Assembly: GCF_000425785.1 (NCBI RefSeq)
Contig: NZ_AUEC01000015.1
Location: 1-64,000 of the forward strand
DNA length: 64,000 nt
Reading direction: 5' to 3'
DNA from: Pseudomonas taiwanensis DSM 21245
Lineage (GTDB): Bacteria > Pseudomonadota > Gammaproteobacteria > Pseudomonadales > Pseudomonadaceae
Below the pieces are notes generated by a model. That model had not been told where the DNA came from. It did not search any database and was given only the letters and a program-made list of their open reading frames with translations. Position 1 is the stretch's first letter. Every line of letters starts with the position of its first letter. Both the position numbers and the translations under genes were made by a program. Shown here one piece after another: positions 36,493 to 44,525 of this stretch.

Positions 36493-37038
36493 ATGGACAC
36501 GGGGACACGACTCAAACTGGTGCGTGAACGCAACAACCTCTCCCAACGGGAGCTGGCCCGTCGCAGCGGCCTGACCAACTCGACGATTTCGCAGATCGAG
36601 CAAAACCGCGTCAGCCCTTCGGTCAGTTCCCTGAAAAAACTGCTCGAGGGGATCCCGATGACCTTGGCGGAGTTCTTCAGCTTCGACGAGCCGGTGCGGG
36701 AAGAGCGCTTCGTGTTCCGCGCCAACGAGCAGCCTGACCTGGGCCGCAACGGCCTGCGCATGCTGCTGGTCGGTGCGAGCGTCGAAGCCCGCCAGATGCG
36801 TATGCTGCGCGAGCTGTATGCACCAGGCGCCGACTCCGGCGAGCCGATCGTGCATGCCGAGGGCGAAGAATGCGGGCTGGTCACCCGGGGCACGGTCGAA
36901 TTGTGGGTCGATGGCCAGGTCAGCGTGCTCAACTCCGGCGATGGCTACTACATCCCCACTACCCTGCCGCACAGTTTCAAGAACATCGGTCCGGACGAGG
37001 CCGAAATCATCAGCGCCAACACGCCGGCCAACTTCTGA
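36493..37038 (+). CDS. XRE-family regulator with cupin domain (PuuR-like)
   Basis: A 181-aa regulator: an N-terminal HTH_3 domain (residues 1-62, LSQRELARRSGLTNSTISQIEQ) and a C-terminal cupin (about 105-178, SGEPIVHAEGEECGLVTRGT, then SGDGYYIPTTLPHSFKNIG). This is the architecture of PuuR and related amine/amino-acid regulators. The frame is open upstream, but ATG 36493 begins the family N-terminus; AAGG lies seven bases before it. The start of the next gene follows the stop by two bases. Target genes are unknown. Confidence 0.92.
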   Translation: MDTGTRLKLVRERNNLSQRELARRSGLTNSTISQIEQNRVSPSVSSLKKLLEGIPMTLAEFFSFDEPVREERFVFRANEQPDLGRNGLRMLLVGASVEARQMRMLRELYAPGADSGEPIVHAEGEECGLVTRGTVELWVDGQVSVLNSGDGYYIPTTLPHSFKNIGPDEAEIISANTPANF

Positions 37039-37040
37039 CC

Positions 37041-37343
37041 GTGCCTGAACCCGGCCAGCGCTTGCACTCCCGGGCCGTTTACCAGTGCCTGCGCGAGACG
37101 GCCCTCGGCGTTCACTCGCTGCAGGTTCGCGCCCGTGATGGGCATGGGCTGGTCGAAGTGGACATCGACGGCTGGCAGCTGACCCTGGCCGTGGATGCCG
37201 AAGGCCTGGCCCATTGCGTGCGCTGCCAGTCCCCCGAGGGCCTGCAGGCCGATCTGGAAGACTGGCAACGCTACGGCAGCAACCCCACCGACCTGCTCAG
37301 TCTCTGGGAGCGTACCCAGCTCGAGAAACTGCTGGCTCGCTAA
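37041..37343 (+). CDS. Small conserved protein, DUF7693-like
   Basis: A 100-aa protein starting with GTG at 37041, two bases after the regulator's stop, so probably coupled to it. The sequence (AVYQCLRETALGVHSLQVRA, VEVDIDGWQLTLAVDAEGLA, HCVRCQSPEG, EDWQRYGSNPTDLLSLWER) resembles a small Pseudomonas family that I recall as DUF7693; that label is from memory and unverified. It has no signal peptide or membrane segment. Its 3' end overlaps the convergent isomerase gene by 4 nt. Function is unknown. Confidence 0.7.
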   Translation: MPEPGQRLHSRAVYQCLRETALGVHSLQVRARDGHGLVEVDIDGWQLTLAVDAEGLAHCVRCQSPEGLQADLEDWQRYGSNPTDLLSLWERTQLEKLLAR

Positions 37344-37930
37344 CGCAACGCACCTTCGACGAAGTCCAGGCGATCCTGCCCGAAGAACATCTGCCCATCG
37401 ACAAAGAACGTCGGTGCACCGAACACCCCACGCGCCACTGCTTCTTCGGTCACCTGCTTGAGCGTCGCCTTGACCTGTGGCTCGGCGGCCAAGGCCTGGA
37501 ACGCGGCAGGGTCGAAGCCTGCCTGGCGCAAGGTAACGTCCAGCACTGCAGCATCCCCCAGGTTCAACTGCTTCGCCCACAGGCCGGTGAACAGCACGTC
37601 GAGCAACGTTTCGAAGCGCTCGGGTGCCAGCAATTGCGTGCCGGTCAAGCCGCGCATCAGGCTCAGGGTGTTGATCGGAAAGCCCGGGGGCATGGCGAAC
37701 GGCACGCCATAGCGCGCAGCGAAGCGCCCCAGGTCGGTGAACATGTAGCGCCCCTTGGCCGGGATCATGGCGGGTGAAGCATTACCGGTCGCCTGGAACA
37801 CACCGCCCAGCAACAAGGGTCGGTAGCGAAGCTCGGCGCCGTGGCGGTCGCAGATACCCGCCACTTGGGTCCAGGCCAGATAGCTGGCCGGGCTGCCCAG
37901 ATCGAAGAAAAACTCGACAGTCTTGCCCAT
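37340..37930 (-). CDS. 2-hydroxychromene-2-carboxylate isomerase family protein
   Basis: A 196-aa DsbA-fold protein of the NahD/kappa-GST type. The N-terminal FFFDLGSPASYLAWTQ holds the active-site Ser in place of CxxC, and the C-terminal GVFGAPTFFVDGQMFFGQDRLDFVE is the cis-Pro and glutathione-contact region. AAGGAG stands seven bases before ATG 37930, so this start is preferred to two upstream ATGs. Such enzymes use glutathione to isomerise aromatic-degradation intermediates or act as GSTs. It is cotranscribed with the SDR gene 26 bp upstream. Confidence 0.9.
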   Translation of the reverse strand: MGKTVEFFFDLGSPASYLAWTQVAGICDRHGAELRYRPLLLGGVFQATGNASPAMIPAKGRYMFTDLGRFAARYGVPFAMPPGFPINTLSLMRGLTGTQLLAPERFETLLDVLFTGLWAKQLNLGDAAVLDVTLRQAGFDPAAFQALAAEPQVKATLKQVTEEAVARGVFGAPTFFVDGQMFFGQDRLDFVEGALR

Positions 37931-37956
37931 TGAAAGCTCCTTGTTCGACATAGGGG

Positions 37957-38688
37957 TCACCAGCGCTCCATCCATGGCCGCAGATCCAGCTCGAAGGTCC
38001 AGGCGTCCCGTGGCTGGACATGCAGGAACCAGTAGCTGTCGGCGATATGTGCCGGGTCGAGGATACCGTTCTGGTCCTTGAGGGCGTAGCGCTCGGGGAA
38101 GCTGTCGCGAATGAAGGCGGTGTCGATGGCCCCATCGACCACCACATGGGCGACGTGAATGTTTCGCGGGCCCAGTTCACGGGCCATGCTCTGGGCCAAC
38201 GCGCGCAAGGCATGCTTGGCCCCGGCGAAGGCGGCGAACCCGGCAGCGCCTCGGGTGCCAGCCGTGGCACCGGTGAAGAGGATCGTGCCGCGCTCGCGCA
38301 CCACCATCCGCCGGGCAACCGCCTGTGCGGTCAGGAAGCCGGCGAAGCAGGCCATTTCCCAGATCTTGAAATACTTGCGGGGCGTTTCCTCGAGAATGCT
38401 GCACGGCACATTGGCGCCGATATTGAAGACAAACGCCTCGATCGGGCCAATGTCGCGCTCGATGGTCTCGATCAGCTGCGTCACCTCTTCTTCCTTGCGG
38501 GCATCGGAGCCAAAACCATGGGCCTGGCCGCCCGTAGCGCGGATCTCGTCCACCAGGGGTTGCAGCTTCTCGGCCTGGCGTCGTGTGACGCAGGCGGTGT
38601 ACCCCTCGCGGGCGAAACGCTTGGCAATTTCCCCTCCGGTGGCATCGCCGGCACCGATCACCAGCACTACTTTTTGTTGCTCTGTCAC
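37957..38688 (-). CDS. SDR-family oxidoreductase with altered active site
   Basis: A 243-aa short-chain dehydrogenase/reductase fold. The nucleotide-binding motif is a variant, VIGAGDATGGEIAKRFAREG, and NIGAN replaces NNAG. The catalytic YxxxK is FAGAK (Phe154, Lys158), so the catalytic Tyr is missing although the surrounding AAFAGAKHALRALAQSMAREL is typical. The change appears to be a feature of its subfamily rather than a fresh mutation (inference). It is divergent from a TetR gene, with operator-like repeats in the gap, and heads a two-gene operon with the isomerase. Confidence 0.87.
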   Translation of the reverse strand: MTEQQKVVLVIGAGDATGGEIAKRFAREGYTACVTRRQAEKLQPLVDEIRATGGQAHGFGSDARKEEEVTQLIETIERDIGPIEAFVFNIGANVPCSILEETPRKYFKIWEMACFAGFLTAQAVARRMVVRERGTILFTGATAGTRGAAGFAAFAGAKHALRALAQSMARELGPRNIHVAHVVVDGAIDTAFIRDSFPERYALKDQNGILDPAHIADSYWFLHVQPRDAWTFELDLRPWMERW

Positions 38689-38702
38689 GACCCGCCTCCA
38701 TT

Positions 38703-38733
38703 AGTGAACGATCACTTAGTAAACGAACGCTAT
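38703..38733. promoter_or_regulatory. Operator candidate for the TetR regulator
   Basis: AGTGA-ACGA-TCACT (38703-38716) is an interrupted palindrome, followed by a partial direct repeat (AGTGAACGATCAC, then AGTAAACGAACGC). It lies in the 90-bp gap between the divergent SDR and TetR genes, 15 bp upstream of the SDR start. This position suits autoregulated TetR control of both. A -10-like TATGTT follows at 38731. Confidence 0.6.
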
Positions 38734-38778
38734 GTTATGATCGCCCCCATCGTCAAGTCAGGGCGCGAGGGGTTTCGG

Positions 38779-39342
38779 ATGCGCTATTCCACCGAACACA
38801 AGCAACAAACGCGAGAAAGACTGCTGGCCAGCAGCGGCGCGCTGGCCAAGCGTGGCGGCTTCTCCAGCACCGGCGTGGCCGGGCTGATGAAGGCCATTGG
38901 CCTGACCGGCGGCGCCTTCTACAACCACTTTCCATCCAAGGACGATTTGTTCACCGAAGTGGTCCGCCAGGAGTTGTGCAACAGCCCACTGGCCCGCCTG
39001 GCCAATCGAGGCACCAGCAAGGCACGCCTGGCACGCTGTCTTGAGCAATACCTGAGCCTGGCTCACCTGCACAATCCCGAGGGTGGTTGCCCGTTGCCCC
39101 CACTAGGTGTTGAAATCGCTCGGGCCGAGCCACAGGTGCGCGAGGAAGCCGAGCATTGGCTGGTAGCCCTGCATGATGCGTGGAGCGAAACGCTGCAAGA
39201 CCCGCAACTGGCCTGGGTGCTGATCAGCCAGTGCGTGGGCGCCCTGGTGGTCGGGCGCATGATGGTCAGCGAACACGTGCAAACCCAGGTGCTGGATGCC
39301 AACCGTACCTTCGTCGACAAGGCCTTGAATGAAGCTCTCTAG
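38779..39342 (+). CDS. TetR-family transcriptional regulator
   Basis: A 187-aa TetR repressor. The helix-turn-helix occupies residues 1-55 (GFSSTGVAGLMKAIGLTGGAFYNHFPSKDDLF is the recognition region), and the ligand-binding part follows. The frame is open far upstream, but ATG 38779 has GAGGGG seven bases before it and starts the family N-terminus. It is divergent from the SDR-isomerase pair and probably represses it. Its last 14 nt overlap the following gene, so that gene may be coregulated. Confidence 0.92.
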   Translation: MRYSTEHKQQTRERLLASSGALAKRGGFSSTGVAGLMKAIGLTGGAFYNHFPSKDDLFTEVVRQELCNSPLARLANRGTSKARLARCLEQYLSLAHLHNPEGGCPLPPLGVEIARAEPQVREEAEHWLVALHDAWSETLQDPQLAWVLISQCVGALVVGRMMVSEHVQTQVLDANRTFVDKALNEAL

Positions 39343-39922
39343 TCTTTTGCTTGGCCTTGTGCTGTCTGCCCCCGCATTCGCCGAACAAGCGTGCCCTCCT
39401 GGGCAATACCAGGTGTGCCTGATGGGATGCTTCTGCGCGCCGATCGACCCCGGCCAGGCCGGGCAGATTCTCAAGGACGTCGAGGTCGTCGCCTCCAGCA
39501 GCCTGGTGTTCGCCCTGCAGCAGGCCCGCGACGAAGCCACGGCCAGCGGCACACAGCCCATTCCGCTGCATATCCGGGTACAACTGGAACCCTGGTACGA
39601 TTTCGCCGTGCTCGACGCCGCACGTTACCGGGTCGGCGACGAGCAACAGGTGAGCGCCGCCAATGCCCTGCTGCAGAACCCTGACGTGAATGCGGTCACG
39701 CTCATCGACACCATCATATTCCGCCACGCGACCGATGCCGAGGACAACGTGGCGCTGTGGGCGCATGAACTCAAGCACGTTCAGCAGTATCAGCAATTGG
39801 GCGTGGAAGAGTTCGCGCGGCGCTACACCCGAAATTACGAGGAGCTGGAAGCGCCGGCTTACAAGATCGAGGCTCAGGTGAATAAGACCCTGCGCCAGCG
39901 AGGCTCGGGTCAGGCGCGCTAG
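39329..39922 (+). CDS. Secreted DUF4157-type zinc-motif protein
   Basis: A 197-aa protein with a signal peptide (residues 1-18, LSSLLLGLVLSAPAFA-EQ) followed by a Cys-rich segment (CPPGQYQVCLMGCFCAP) and a DUF4157 (eCIS core)-like domain with a metallopeptidase-like HELKHVQQYQQ (about residues 148-158) and a later Glu-rich helix. It overlaps the TetR gene by 14 nt and the convergent symporter gene by 4 nt (a shared CTAG stop). It may be a small envelope protease-like protein; no substrate is known. Confidence 0.8.
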   Translation: MKLSSLLLGLVLSAPAFAEQACPPGQYQVCLMGCFCAPIDPGQAGQILKDVEVVASSSLVFALQQARDEATASGTQPIPLHIRVQLEPWYDFAVLDAARYRVGDEQQVSAANALLQNPDVNAVTLIDTIIFRHATDAEDNVALWAHELKHVQQYQQLGVEEFARRYTRNYEELEAPAYKIEAQVNKTLRQRGSGQAR

Positions 39923-40908
39923 CCGTTGGTGACAACCTCACCCGCTTCATCGCGACTGGCGTAGCGCTGCGCCAGTACCGCGCAGACCATCAGTTGGATT
40001 TGGTGGAATAACATCAACGGTAAAATCATCGCCCCGATACCGCTGCCTACGAACAGCACCTGCGCCATGGGCACACCGGTGGCCAGGCTCTTCTTCGAAC
40101 CTGCGAACAGAATGGTGATGCGATCCTCGAGGTTGAACCCCAGCACCTTGCCCAGCATATGGGTGCCCAGGAGCACCACGGCCAGCAGGATGGCGCACAC
40201 CGCGAACAACCCTGCCAGGTGCTGCGAGGAAACGGTGTGCCACAAACCCGTGACCACGGCCTCGCTGAATGCGGTGTAGACCACCAGTAGAATCGAACCT
40301 TGGTCGACCAGCTTGAGCCAGCGTGCATTGCGCTTGACCCAGTTGCCGATCCAGCGGCGGGCAACCTGGCCGGCCAGGAACGGCACCAGCAACTGAAGAG
40401 TGATCTTCAGCACCGCGTCCAGGCCCGAACCGGTATCGCCACTGGCACCCAGCAACATCATCACCAGCAACGGCGTGAGAAAAATACCCAGCAGACTGGA
40501 AGCCGCCGCGCTGCAGATGGCTGCTGGCACGTTACCGCGGGCCAGCGAGGTGAAGGCGATGGCCGACTGCACCGTGGCCGGCAACGCGCACAAATACAGC
40601 ACGCCCAGGTACAACTCGTTGCCCACCAGCGGCACGAACAACGGCTTGAAGGCCATCCCCAGCAAAGGAAACAGCACGAAGGTGCAGGAGAATACCAACA
40701 GGTGCAGACGCCAGTGGCCGGCACCGGCAATGATGGCCTCACGCGACAATTTGGCGCCATGCAGGAAGAACAGCAAGCCGATGGCCAGGTTGGTCAACCA
40801 GCCAAAGTACAACGCCCCATCACCCGAGCAGGGCAGCACGGTGGCAATGAACACCACACTGAGCAGCGCCAGGGTGAAATTGTCGAATAACATGCGCAAA
40901 TACTTCAT
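39919..40908 (-). CDS. Bile acid:sodium symporter family protein (SLC10A7-like)
   Basis: A 329-aa inner-membrane protein with about ten hydrophobic helices, of the BASS/SLC10 superfamily (YfeH type). Blocks seen are GLLFFLHGAKLSREAI, YLCALPATVQSAIAFTSLARGN with the Pro-break helix, and LFAGSKKSLATGVPMAQVLF, the second crossing region. The frame is open upstream, but ATG 40908 begins the usual N-terminus MKYLRMLFDNFTLALL. The family moves organic anions with sodium; the substrate here is unknown. Confidence 0.92.
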   Translation of the reverse strand: MKYLRMLFDNFTLALLSVVFIATVLPCSGDGALYFGWLTNLAIGLLFFLHGAKLSREAIIAGAGHWRLHLLVFSCTFVLFPLLGMAFKPLFVPLVGNELYLGVLYLCALPATVQSAIAFTSLARGNVPAAICSAAASSLLGIFLTPLLVMMLLGASGDTGSGLDAVLKITLQLLVPFLAGQVARRWIGNWVKRNARWLKLVDQGSILLVVYTAFSEAVVTGLWHTVSSQHLAGLFAVCAILLAVVLLGTHMLGKVLGFNLEDRITILFAGSKKSLATGVPMAQVLFVGSGIGAMILPLMLFHQIQLMVCAVLAQRYASRDEAGEVVTNG

Positions 40909-41029
40909 CACAGATTCCGTCTTGTCATTGTGCTGGGGCAGACGATAAGGTCTGGGCCTTTTTCCCGCTAACGCCGGAACCCCCGCCGGTATCGCTGAAC
41001 GGACACTCCGTCGCACAGGACCCGCCCCC

Positions 41030-42178
41030 ATGTCACGCTTTCTTCTTGCCACGCTGGCTACCGCTACTTCCCTCGCCTGGGTCCATGCCTCGGCCCACGC
41101 CGATGACACCCTGCAAGCACGGGTGACCCAGACCATCCGCCCGCTGATGCAGGCGTACGGGATCGCCGGCATGGCAGTGGGGGTCTACCACAAGGGCCAG
41201 GCGCATTACTTCAGCTTTGGCGTGGCCGACAAGGCAGCGGGCACACCGGTCAGCGCCGATACCCTGTTCGAGGTCGGTTCGCTGAGCAAGACCTACACGG
41301 CCACCCTCGCGGCCCTGGCCAGTGCCGAAGGCAAGCTGGACCTCGATGCGCCTGCCCGCCGCTACCAGCCCGCACTGGCCGGCACGTATCTGGGTGATGT
41401 CAGCGTGCTGGAGCTTGGTGCCTACAGCGCCGACTGCCTGCCCTTGCAGTTCCCCGACGATGTGCAGACGCCACGGCAGGTGCTGACGTTCTTCCGCCAG
41501 TGGAAACCGCACAGTGAGCGCGGCACTCAGCGCTGCTACTCGAACCCCAGCATTGGGCTGTTTGGCGATCTTGCAGCACGCGCCCAGCATCGGCCTTTCG
41601 ACCCGTTGATGACCCAGGGGCTATTGCCGCGAATGGGTCTGGAGCACACCTATCTGAACGTCCCTCCCGAAGCGCGTAGCCTCTACGCCCAGGGTTATGA
41701 CGCCCAGGACCAACCCGTTCGGGTCAACCCCGGCCCATATGCCGACCCGGCGTACGGCATCAAGACCAGCGCCACCGACCTGCTGCGTTACGTACGCCTG
41801 CACATGCAACCCTCCGCCTTGCCTCAACCCCTGCAGGAGGCCACCGCGATCACCCAGGCAGGTTACTTCCAGGTCGGCACAATGACTCAGGGCCTGGGCT
41901 GGGAGCGCTACCCCTACCCTGTCGACCTGCAGACCCTCGTCGATGGCAACAGCCCCAGGCTGATCCGCGAACCTCAGAGCACCCAACGCCTGAAGCCTGC
42001 CAGTCCCGCCTTGCGCAACGCCTGGTACAACAAGACCGGCTCCACCAATGGCTTTGGTGCCTACGCCGTATTCATTCCCTCCGAAGGCCAGGCCGTGGTG
42101 CTGCTAGCCAACCGCAACTACCCCAACGAGGCGCGGGTTCGGGCTGCATGGCAGATTCTGTCCGGCCTGTCGCATTGA
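41030..42178 (+). CDS. ampC: Class C beta-lactamase (AmpC)
   Basis: A 382-aa periplasmic serine beta-lactamase. A signal peptide (cleavage near residue 24, ASAHA-DD) precedes the mature enzyme. Catalytic motifs are Ser84-Leu-Ser-Lys87 (VGSLSKTYT), Tyr170-Ser-Asn172 (the YxN motif) and KTG near residue 335 (NKTGSTNGFGAY). It hydrolyses cephalosporins and penicillins. No ampR-type LysR gene is divergent from it here, as often in the P. putida group, so inducible AmpR control at this locus is not indicated. Length is normal. Confidence 0.95.
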   Translation: MSRFLLATLATATSLAWVHASAHADDTLQARVTQTIRPLMQAYGIAGMAVGVYHKGQAHYFSFGVADKAAGTPVSADTLFEVGSLSKTYTATLAALASAEGKLDLDAPARRYQPALAGTYLGDVSVLELGAYSADCLPLQFPDDVQTPRQVLTFFRQWKPHSERGTQRCYSNPSIGLFGDLAARAQHRPFDPLMTQGLLPRMGLEHTYLNVPPEARSLYAQGYDAQDQPVRVNPGPYADPAYGIKTSATDLLRYVRLHMQPSALPQPLQEATAITQAGYFQVGTMTQGLGWERYPYPVDLQTLVDGNSPRLIREPQSTQRLKPASPALRNAWYNKTGSTNGFGAYAVFIPSEGQAVVLLANRNYPNEARVRAAWQILSGLSH

Positions 42179-42491
42179 CCGGCGACACCCTTGAAAAGGC
42201 CCCGACAGGTGGATTGTCCGACAAGATGTAGTGAGAAAAAATATTCACTACAAAACGGTTGACGCCGTTCATCCGCCTTGGGCATGATGAGGCCGTCTCC
42301 CTGATCGGGAGCGGTGGCAAGGGTATTCCAGACGGCCTGCGCGGTAACGCAGGCCGTTCGTGGAGAGGGAACTGTCCAAAAGGCAGCGTGAGAAAGCCCC
42401 TGTTGCGATGCTGCTGTAGCAGCCGTGGTAGTGCGCTACACCGTGGTGGCGCCAACTGTGAAAATCACAATCAATAGGTAATGGGGGCTTT
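42179..42491 (+). promoter_or_regulatory. Structured leader or small RNA candidate
   Basis: A promoter-like TTGACG (42259-42264) is followed after 18 bp by CATGAT. The next 200 bp can fold into several hairpins. The clearest is ACGGCCTGCG-CGGTAA-CGCAGGCCGT (42332-42357, perfect 10-bp stem); a smaller CTCCC/GGGAG stem lies before it and a near-palindromic TAGTGCGCTA after it. No T-run follows the main stem. The region ends in GGGGG just before the next gene, so it would be a 5' leader of about 190 nt, or a separate small RNA. Confidence 0.45.
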
Positions 42492-42824
42492 ATGATGAAC
42501 TTGAACAACAATCCCACGATCGACCAACTGTCCAAGCTGTTCGCCGCACGCAAGGACAGCCTCGACGATCACCTGCTGTGGGTCAGCCAGACCGGTGAGG
42601 TACGCCTCGACCGTCTGCCGCCAAACACCGTCGAAGATGAATTCGAAGCGCACCTGCCCAGCATGCGCGCACGCTTCAAGGTCTACCGCCGTGGCCAGGG
42701 CTACGTCGGCAAGAAGGCCGCCGCCGACACCGAGTTCGTAGGCCGCGTCCTGCAGACCCTGCAGGAGGAATGGCCCGCCGCCCGCGAGCGGCAGGCGATC
42801 AAGGTGATCGATTCGATCAACTGA
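42492..42824 (+). CDS. Conserved hypothetical protein
   Basis: A 110-aa soluble protein with no signal or membrane segment (LSKLFAARKDSLDDHLLWVS, GEVRLDRLPPNTVEDEFEA, MRARFKVYRRGQGYVGKKA). It ends in a short helical segment with AIKVIDSIN. I recognise it as the kind of short protein conserved among Pseudomonas but know no function. GGGGG lies upstream; ATG at 42492 or 42495 may be used. It has a long structured leader and its own terminator, so it is probably a single regulated gene. Confidence 0.75.
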   Translation: MMNLNNNPTIDQLSKLFAARKDSLDDHLLWVSQTGEVRLDRLPPNTVEDEFEAHLPSMRARFKVYRRGQGYVGKKAAADTEFVGRVLQTLQEEWPAARERQAIKVIDSIN

Positions 42825-42843
42825 TTGAGCACGCCTCCTCATC

Positions 42844-42871
42844 AGCCCGGCCCGCAACGGCCGGGCTTTTT
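42844..42871 (+). terminator. Rho-independent terminator
   Basis: AGCCCGGCC (42844-42852) pairs with GGCCGGGCT (42859-42867) over a 6-nt loop, followed by TTTT. It ends the transcript of the preceding hypothetical gene. Confidence 0.85.
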
Positions 42872-42913
42872 CATGCCTGTTAAACTGTCGGCCCCTGGAC
42901 CTTGGAGCCCTTG

Positions 42914-43336
42914 ATGAACACTCCCGCATTCGGCACCGGCGATGCCTCTTACCAGGCCGCAGGCGGTATCGATGGCCTGCGCCGCCTGGTCGATGACTTC
43001 TACCGCCTGATGGATGAAACACCGGCAGCCGCCAGCGTACGCCAGATGCACCCGGACGACCTGAGCGGCTCACGGGACAAACTGGCCTGTTTTCTCAGTG
43101 GTTGGTTGGGTGGCCCACGCCTGTACAGTGAACGCTACGGCTCGATCGCCATCCCATCGTTCCATGCGCAGTGGCCGATCGACGCACAGCACGCCAGCGT
43201 CTGGCTGACTTGCATGCGCGATGCCATTGCCCTGCAACGGTGGGACCCGGCGTTCTCCGACTACCTGCTACGTCAGTTGCACGTCCCTGCGCAACGCATC
43301 GTCCAGGCGTCTGAAGCCCGGCACGCTCAAGCTTGA
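42914..43336 (+). CDS. Group II truncated haemoglobin
   Basis: A 140-aa truncated (2/2) haemoglobin of group II. Visible features are the pre-F YRLMDETPAAASVRQMH, the group's LACFLSGWLGGPRLYSERYG block with the proximal region HAQWPIDAQHASVWLTCM, and the distal Tyr in FYRLM. TGGAG lies six bases before ATG 42914. Such proteins bind O2 or NO and are linked to oxidative or nitrosative defence. Its 3' end overlaps the next, convergent gene by 10 nt. Confidence 0.92.
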   Translation: MNTPAFGTGDASYQAAGGIDGLRRLVDDFYRLMDETPAAASVRQMHPDDLSGSRDKLACFLSGWLGGPRLYSERYGSIAIPSFHAQWPIDAQHASVWLTCMRDAIALQRWDPAFSDYLLRQLHVPAQRIVQASEARHAQA

Positions 43337-43629
43337 CGGCGTAGCACGGTGGTTGGCAGTGGCAGTGCACCTGTGGCCAGTGCTCGCGCGCGGTCCACAC
43401 CCCACACCAGTGCGCGGGTCATGGTCTCGCCAGGCCGCGCTGGGTAATACTCCTCAAGCAGCGCCTTGCCGTCCTGGGCATACAAGCCAAGGAACAGCTG
43501 CGTCGCACCCAGGCGCGACAGACGTACCTGAACATCGAGCGTGGTGCCATCGCTCAGCGCCTCGTCATGACAGCGGCTGTGCAGCTGGGCGTCAGCCCAC
43601 TGCCAATAAGTCTCTTCCCTGATGCGCAT
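43327..43629 (-). CDS. Conserved hypothetical protein
   Basis: A 100-aa soluble protein (YWQWADAQLHSRCHDEALSD, TTLDVQVRLSRLGATQLFLG, GLYAQDGKALLEEYYPARPG, then MTRALVWGVDRARALATG). AGGAGG lies eleven bases before ATG 43629, so this start is preferred to the ATG 27 nt upstream. No motif of known function was recognised. Its 3' end overlaps the convergent truncated-haemoglobin gene by 10 nt, a tight arrangement that suggests both are stable genes. Confidence 0.75.
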   Translation of the reverse strand: MRIREETYWQWADAQLHSRCHDEALSDGTTLDVQVRLSRLGATQLFLGLYAQDGKALLEEYYPARPGETMTRALVWGVDRARALATGALPLPTTVLRRQA

Positions 43630-43733
43630 GGAAAAACAATCCTCCTTTTCTGACATGCCGCGCAAGAAGACCACAAGCGCCGCGATCCGGCGAGCGCTAC
43701 CCCTGGATACCATGAGCTGGATCAAGCAACCAA

Positions 43734-43760
43734 AACAAAAACCCCGCCGTTCGGCGGGGT
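43734..43760 (-). terminator. Rho-independent terminator, minus strand
   Basis: ACCCCGCCG and CGGCGGGGT (43741-43760) form a stem with a two-base loop; on the minus strand the stem is followed by TTTTTGTTTT. It ends the transcript of the 62-aa gene that follows. Confidence 0.85.
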
Positions 43761-43772
43761 CTTGGGTCAGCG

Positions 43773-43961
43773 TTACTTCTTCGCAGGTAGCCGGGGCGTG
43801 AAACGGCCCTTCTTGTAGCGCTGCAAATGCGCAGGCTTGAGCTGCTCTGACTCGTCCAGGGTCATGTTGGCAAAGCCCAGGCGAAACGACGACTGGCCGC
43901 ACCATACCTGGCTGTTGATTGGGAATGCGTCGTTCGTGTCTTCGAAAAAGGACTCGCTCAT
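43773..43961 (-). CDS. Small conserved hypothetical protein
   Basis: A 62-aa protein (SESFFEDTNDAFPINSQVWC, RLGFANMTLDESEQLKPAHL, then a basic tail RYKKGRFTPRLPAKK). GGGAG lies nine bases before the ATG and a strong terminator follows the stop by 12 bases, both of which support a real short gene. No family was recognised. The acidic front and basic tail might suit a nucleic-acid- or ribosome-associated small protein, but this is a guess. Confidence 0.65.
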   Translation of the reverse strand: MSESFFEDTNDAFPINSQVWCGQSSFRLGFANMTLDESEQLKPAHLQRYKKGRFTPRLPAKK

Positions 43962-44103
43962 GCCCCGTCTCCCTCAAGTGACGACCGCGTCGGCAGGTAG
44001 ATGACATGCCCAGGAAAAACGCGGTCTGTTGAAGAAAGAGACTAGCCAGTCATTTGCAGACTGCCCGGGCAAAACATCCAAACCCGACCAGTGGCAAAAA
44101 GCC

Positions 44104-44424
44104 TTACCTCAACCGCACCGCCGTACCAGTGGCGAACACCACGACCATTCCGCCCTGCACCGAGGGCATGCTGATCTCGAAATCGACCCCCACCACTGCA
44201 TCGGCTTGCAACTGCCGTGCCCGAGCCTTCAGTTCTTCGGTGGCCTGTTCGCGGGCCTCGCGCAATGCGCTTTCCAGGGTCTGCGAACGCCCCCCGAAGA
44301 AGTCCCGAAAGCGTGCGAAGAAATCGCGCACAAAGTTGATGCCCTGCACCGATTCAGAGCTGACTACCCCGAGGTACTCGGCAATCGGGCGGCCTTCGAG
44401 CTGGCTGGTGGTGGAAATGATCAT
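44104..44424 (-). CDS. YbjQ/UPF0145 family protein
   Basis: A 106-aa protein of the YbjQ family (heavy-metal-binding domain, DUF74). The family sequence is clear: MIISTTSQLEGRPIAEYLGV, VSSESVQGINFVRDFF, ARQLQADAVVGVDFEI and MVVVFATGTAVRL. The family forms a decamer/pentamer barrel; a physiological role is not established. CGGAG precedes ATG 44424, preferred to an ATG 24 nt upstream. It is a single gene with its own promoter region. Confidence 0.93.
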   Translation of the reverse strand: MIISTTSQLEGRPIAEYLGVVSSESVQGINFVRDFFARFRDFFGGRSQTLESALREAREQATEELKARARQLQADAVVGVDFEISMPSVQGGMVVVFATGTAVRLR

Positions 44425-44525
44425 GGGCGTGCTCCGTGGGCCTGGCAAAAGAGGCCCAGTCTAACAAAGCCCTCGCCCGCATTGCGGCGCTTGCCCGTTG
44501 CAACTGAACGCGGGTGTGTTTTCAG

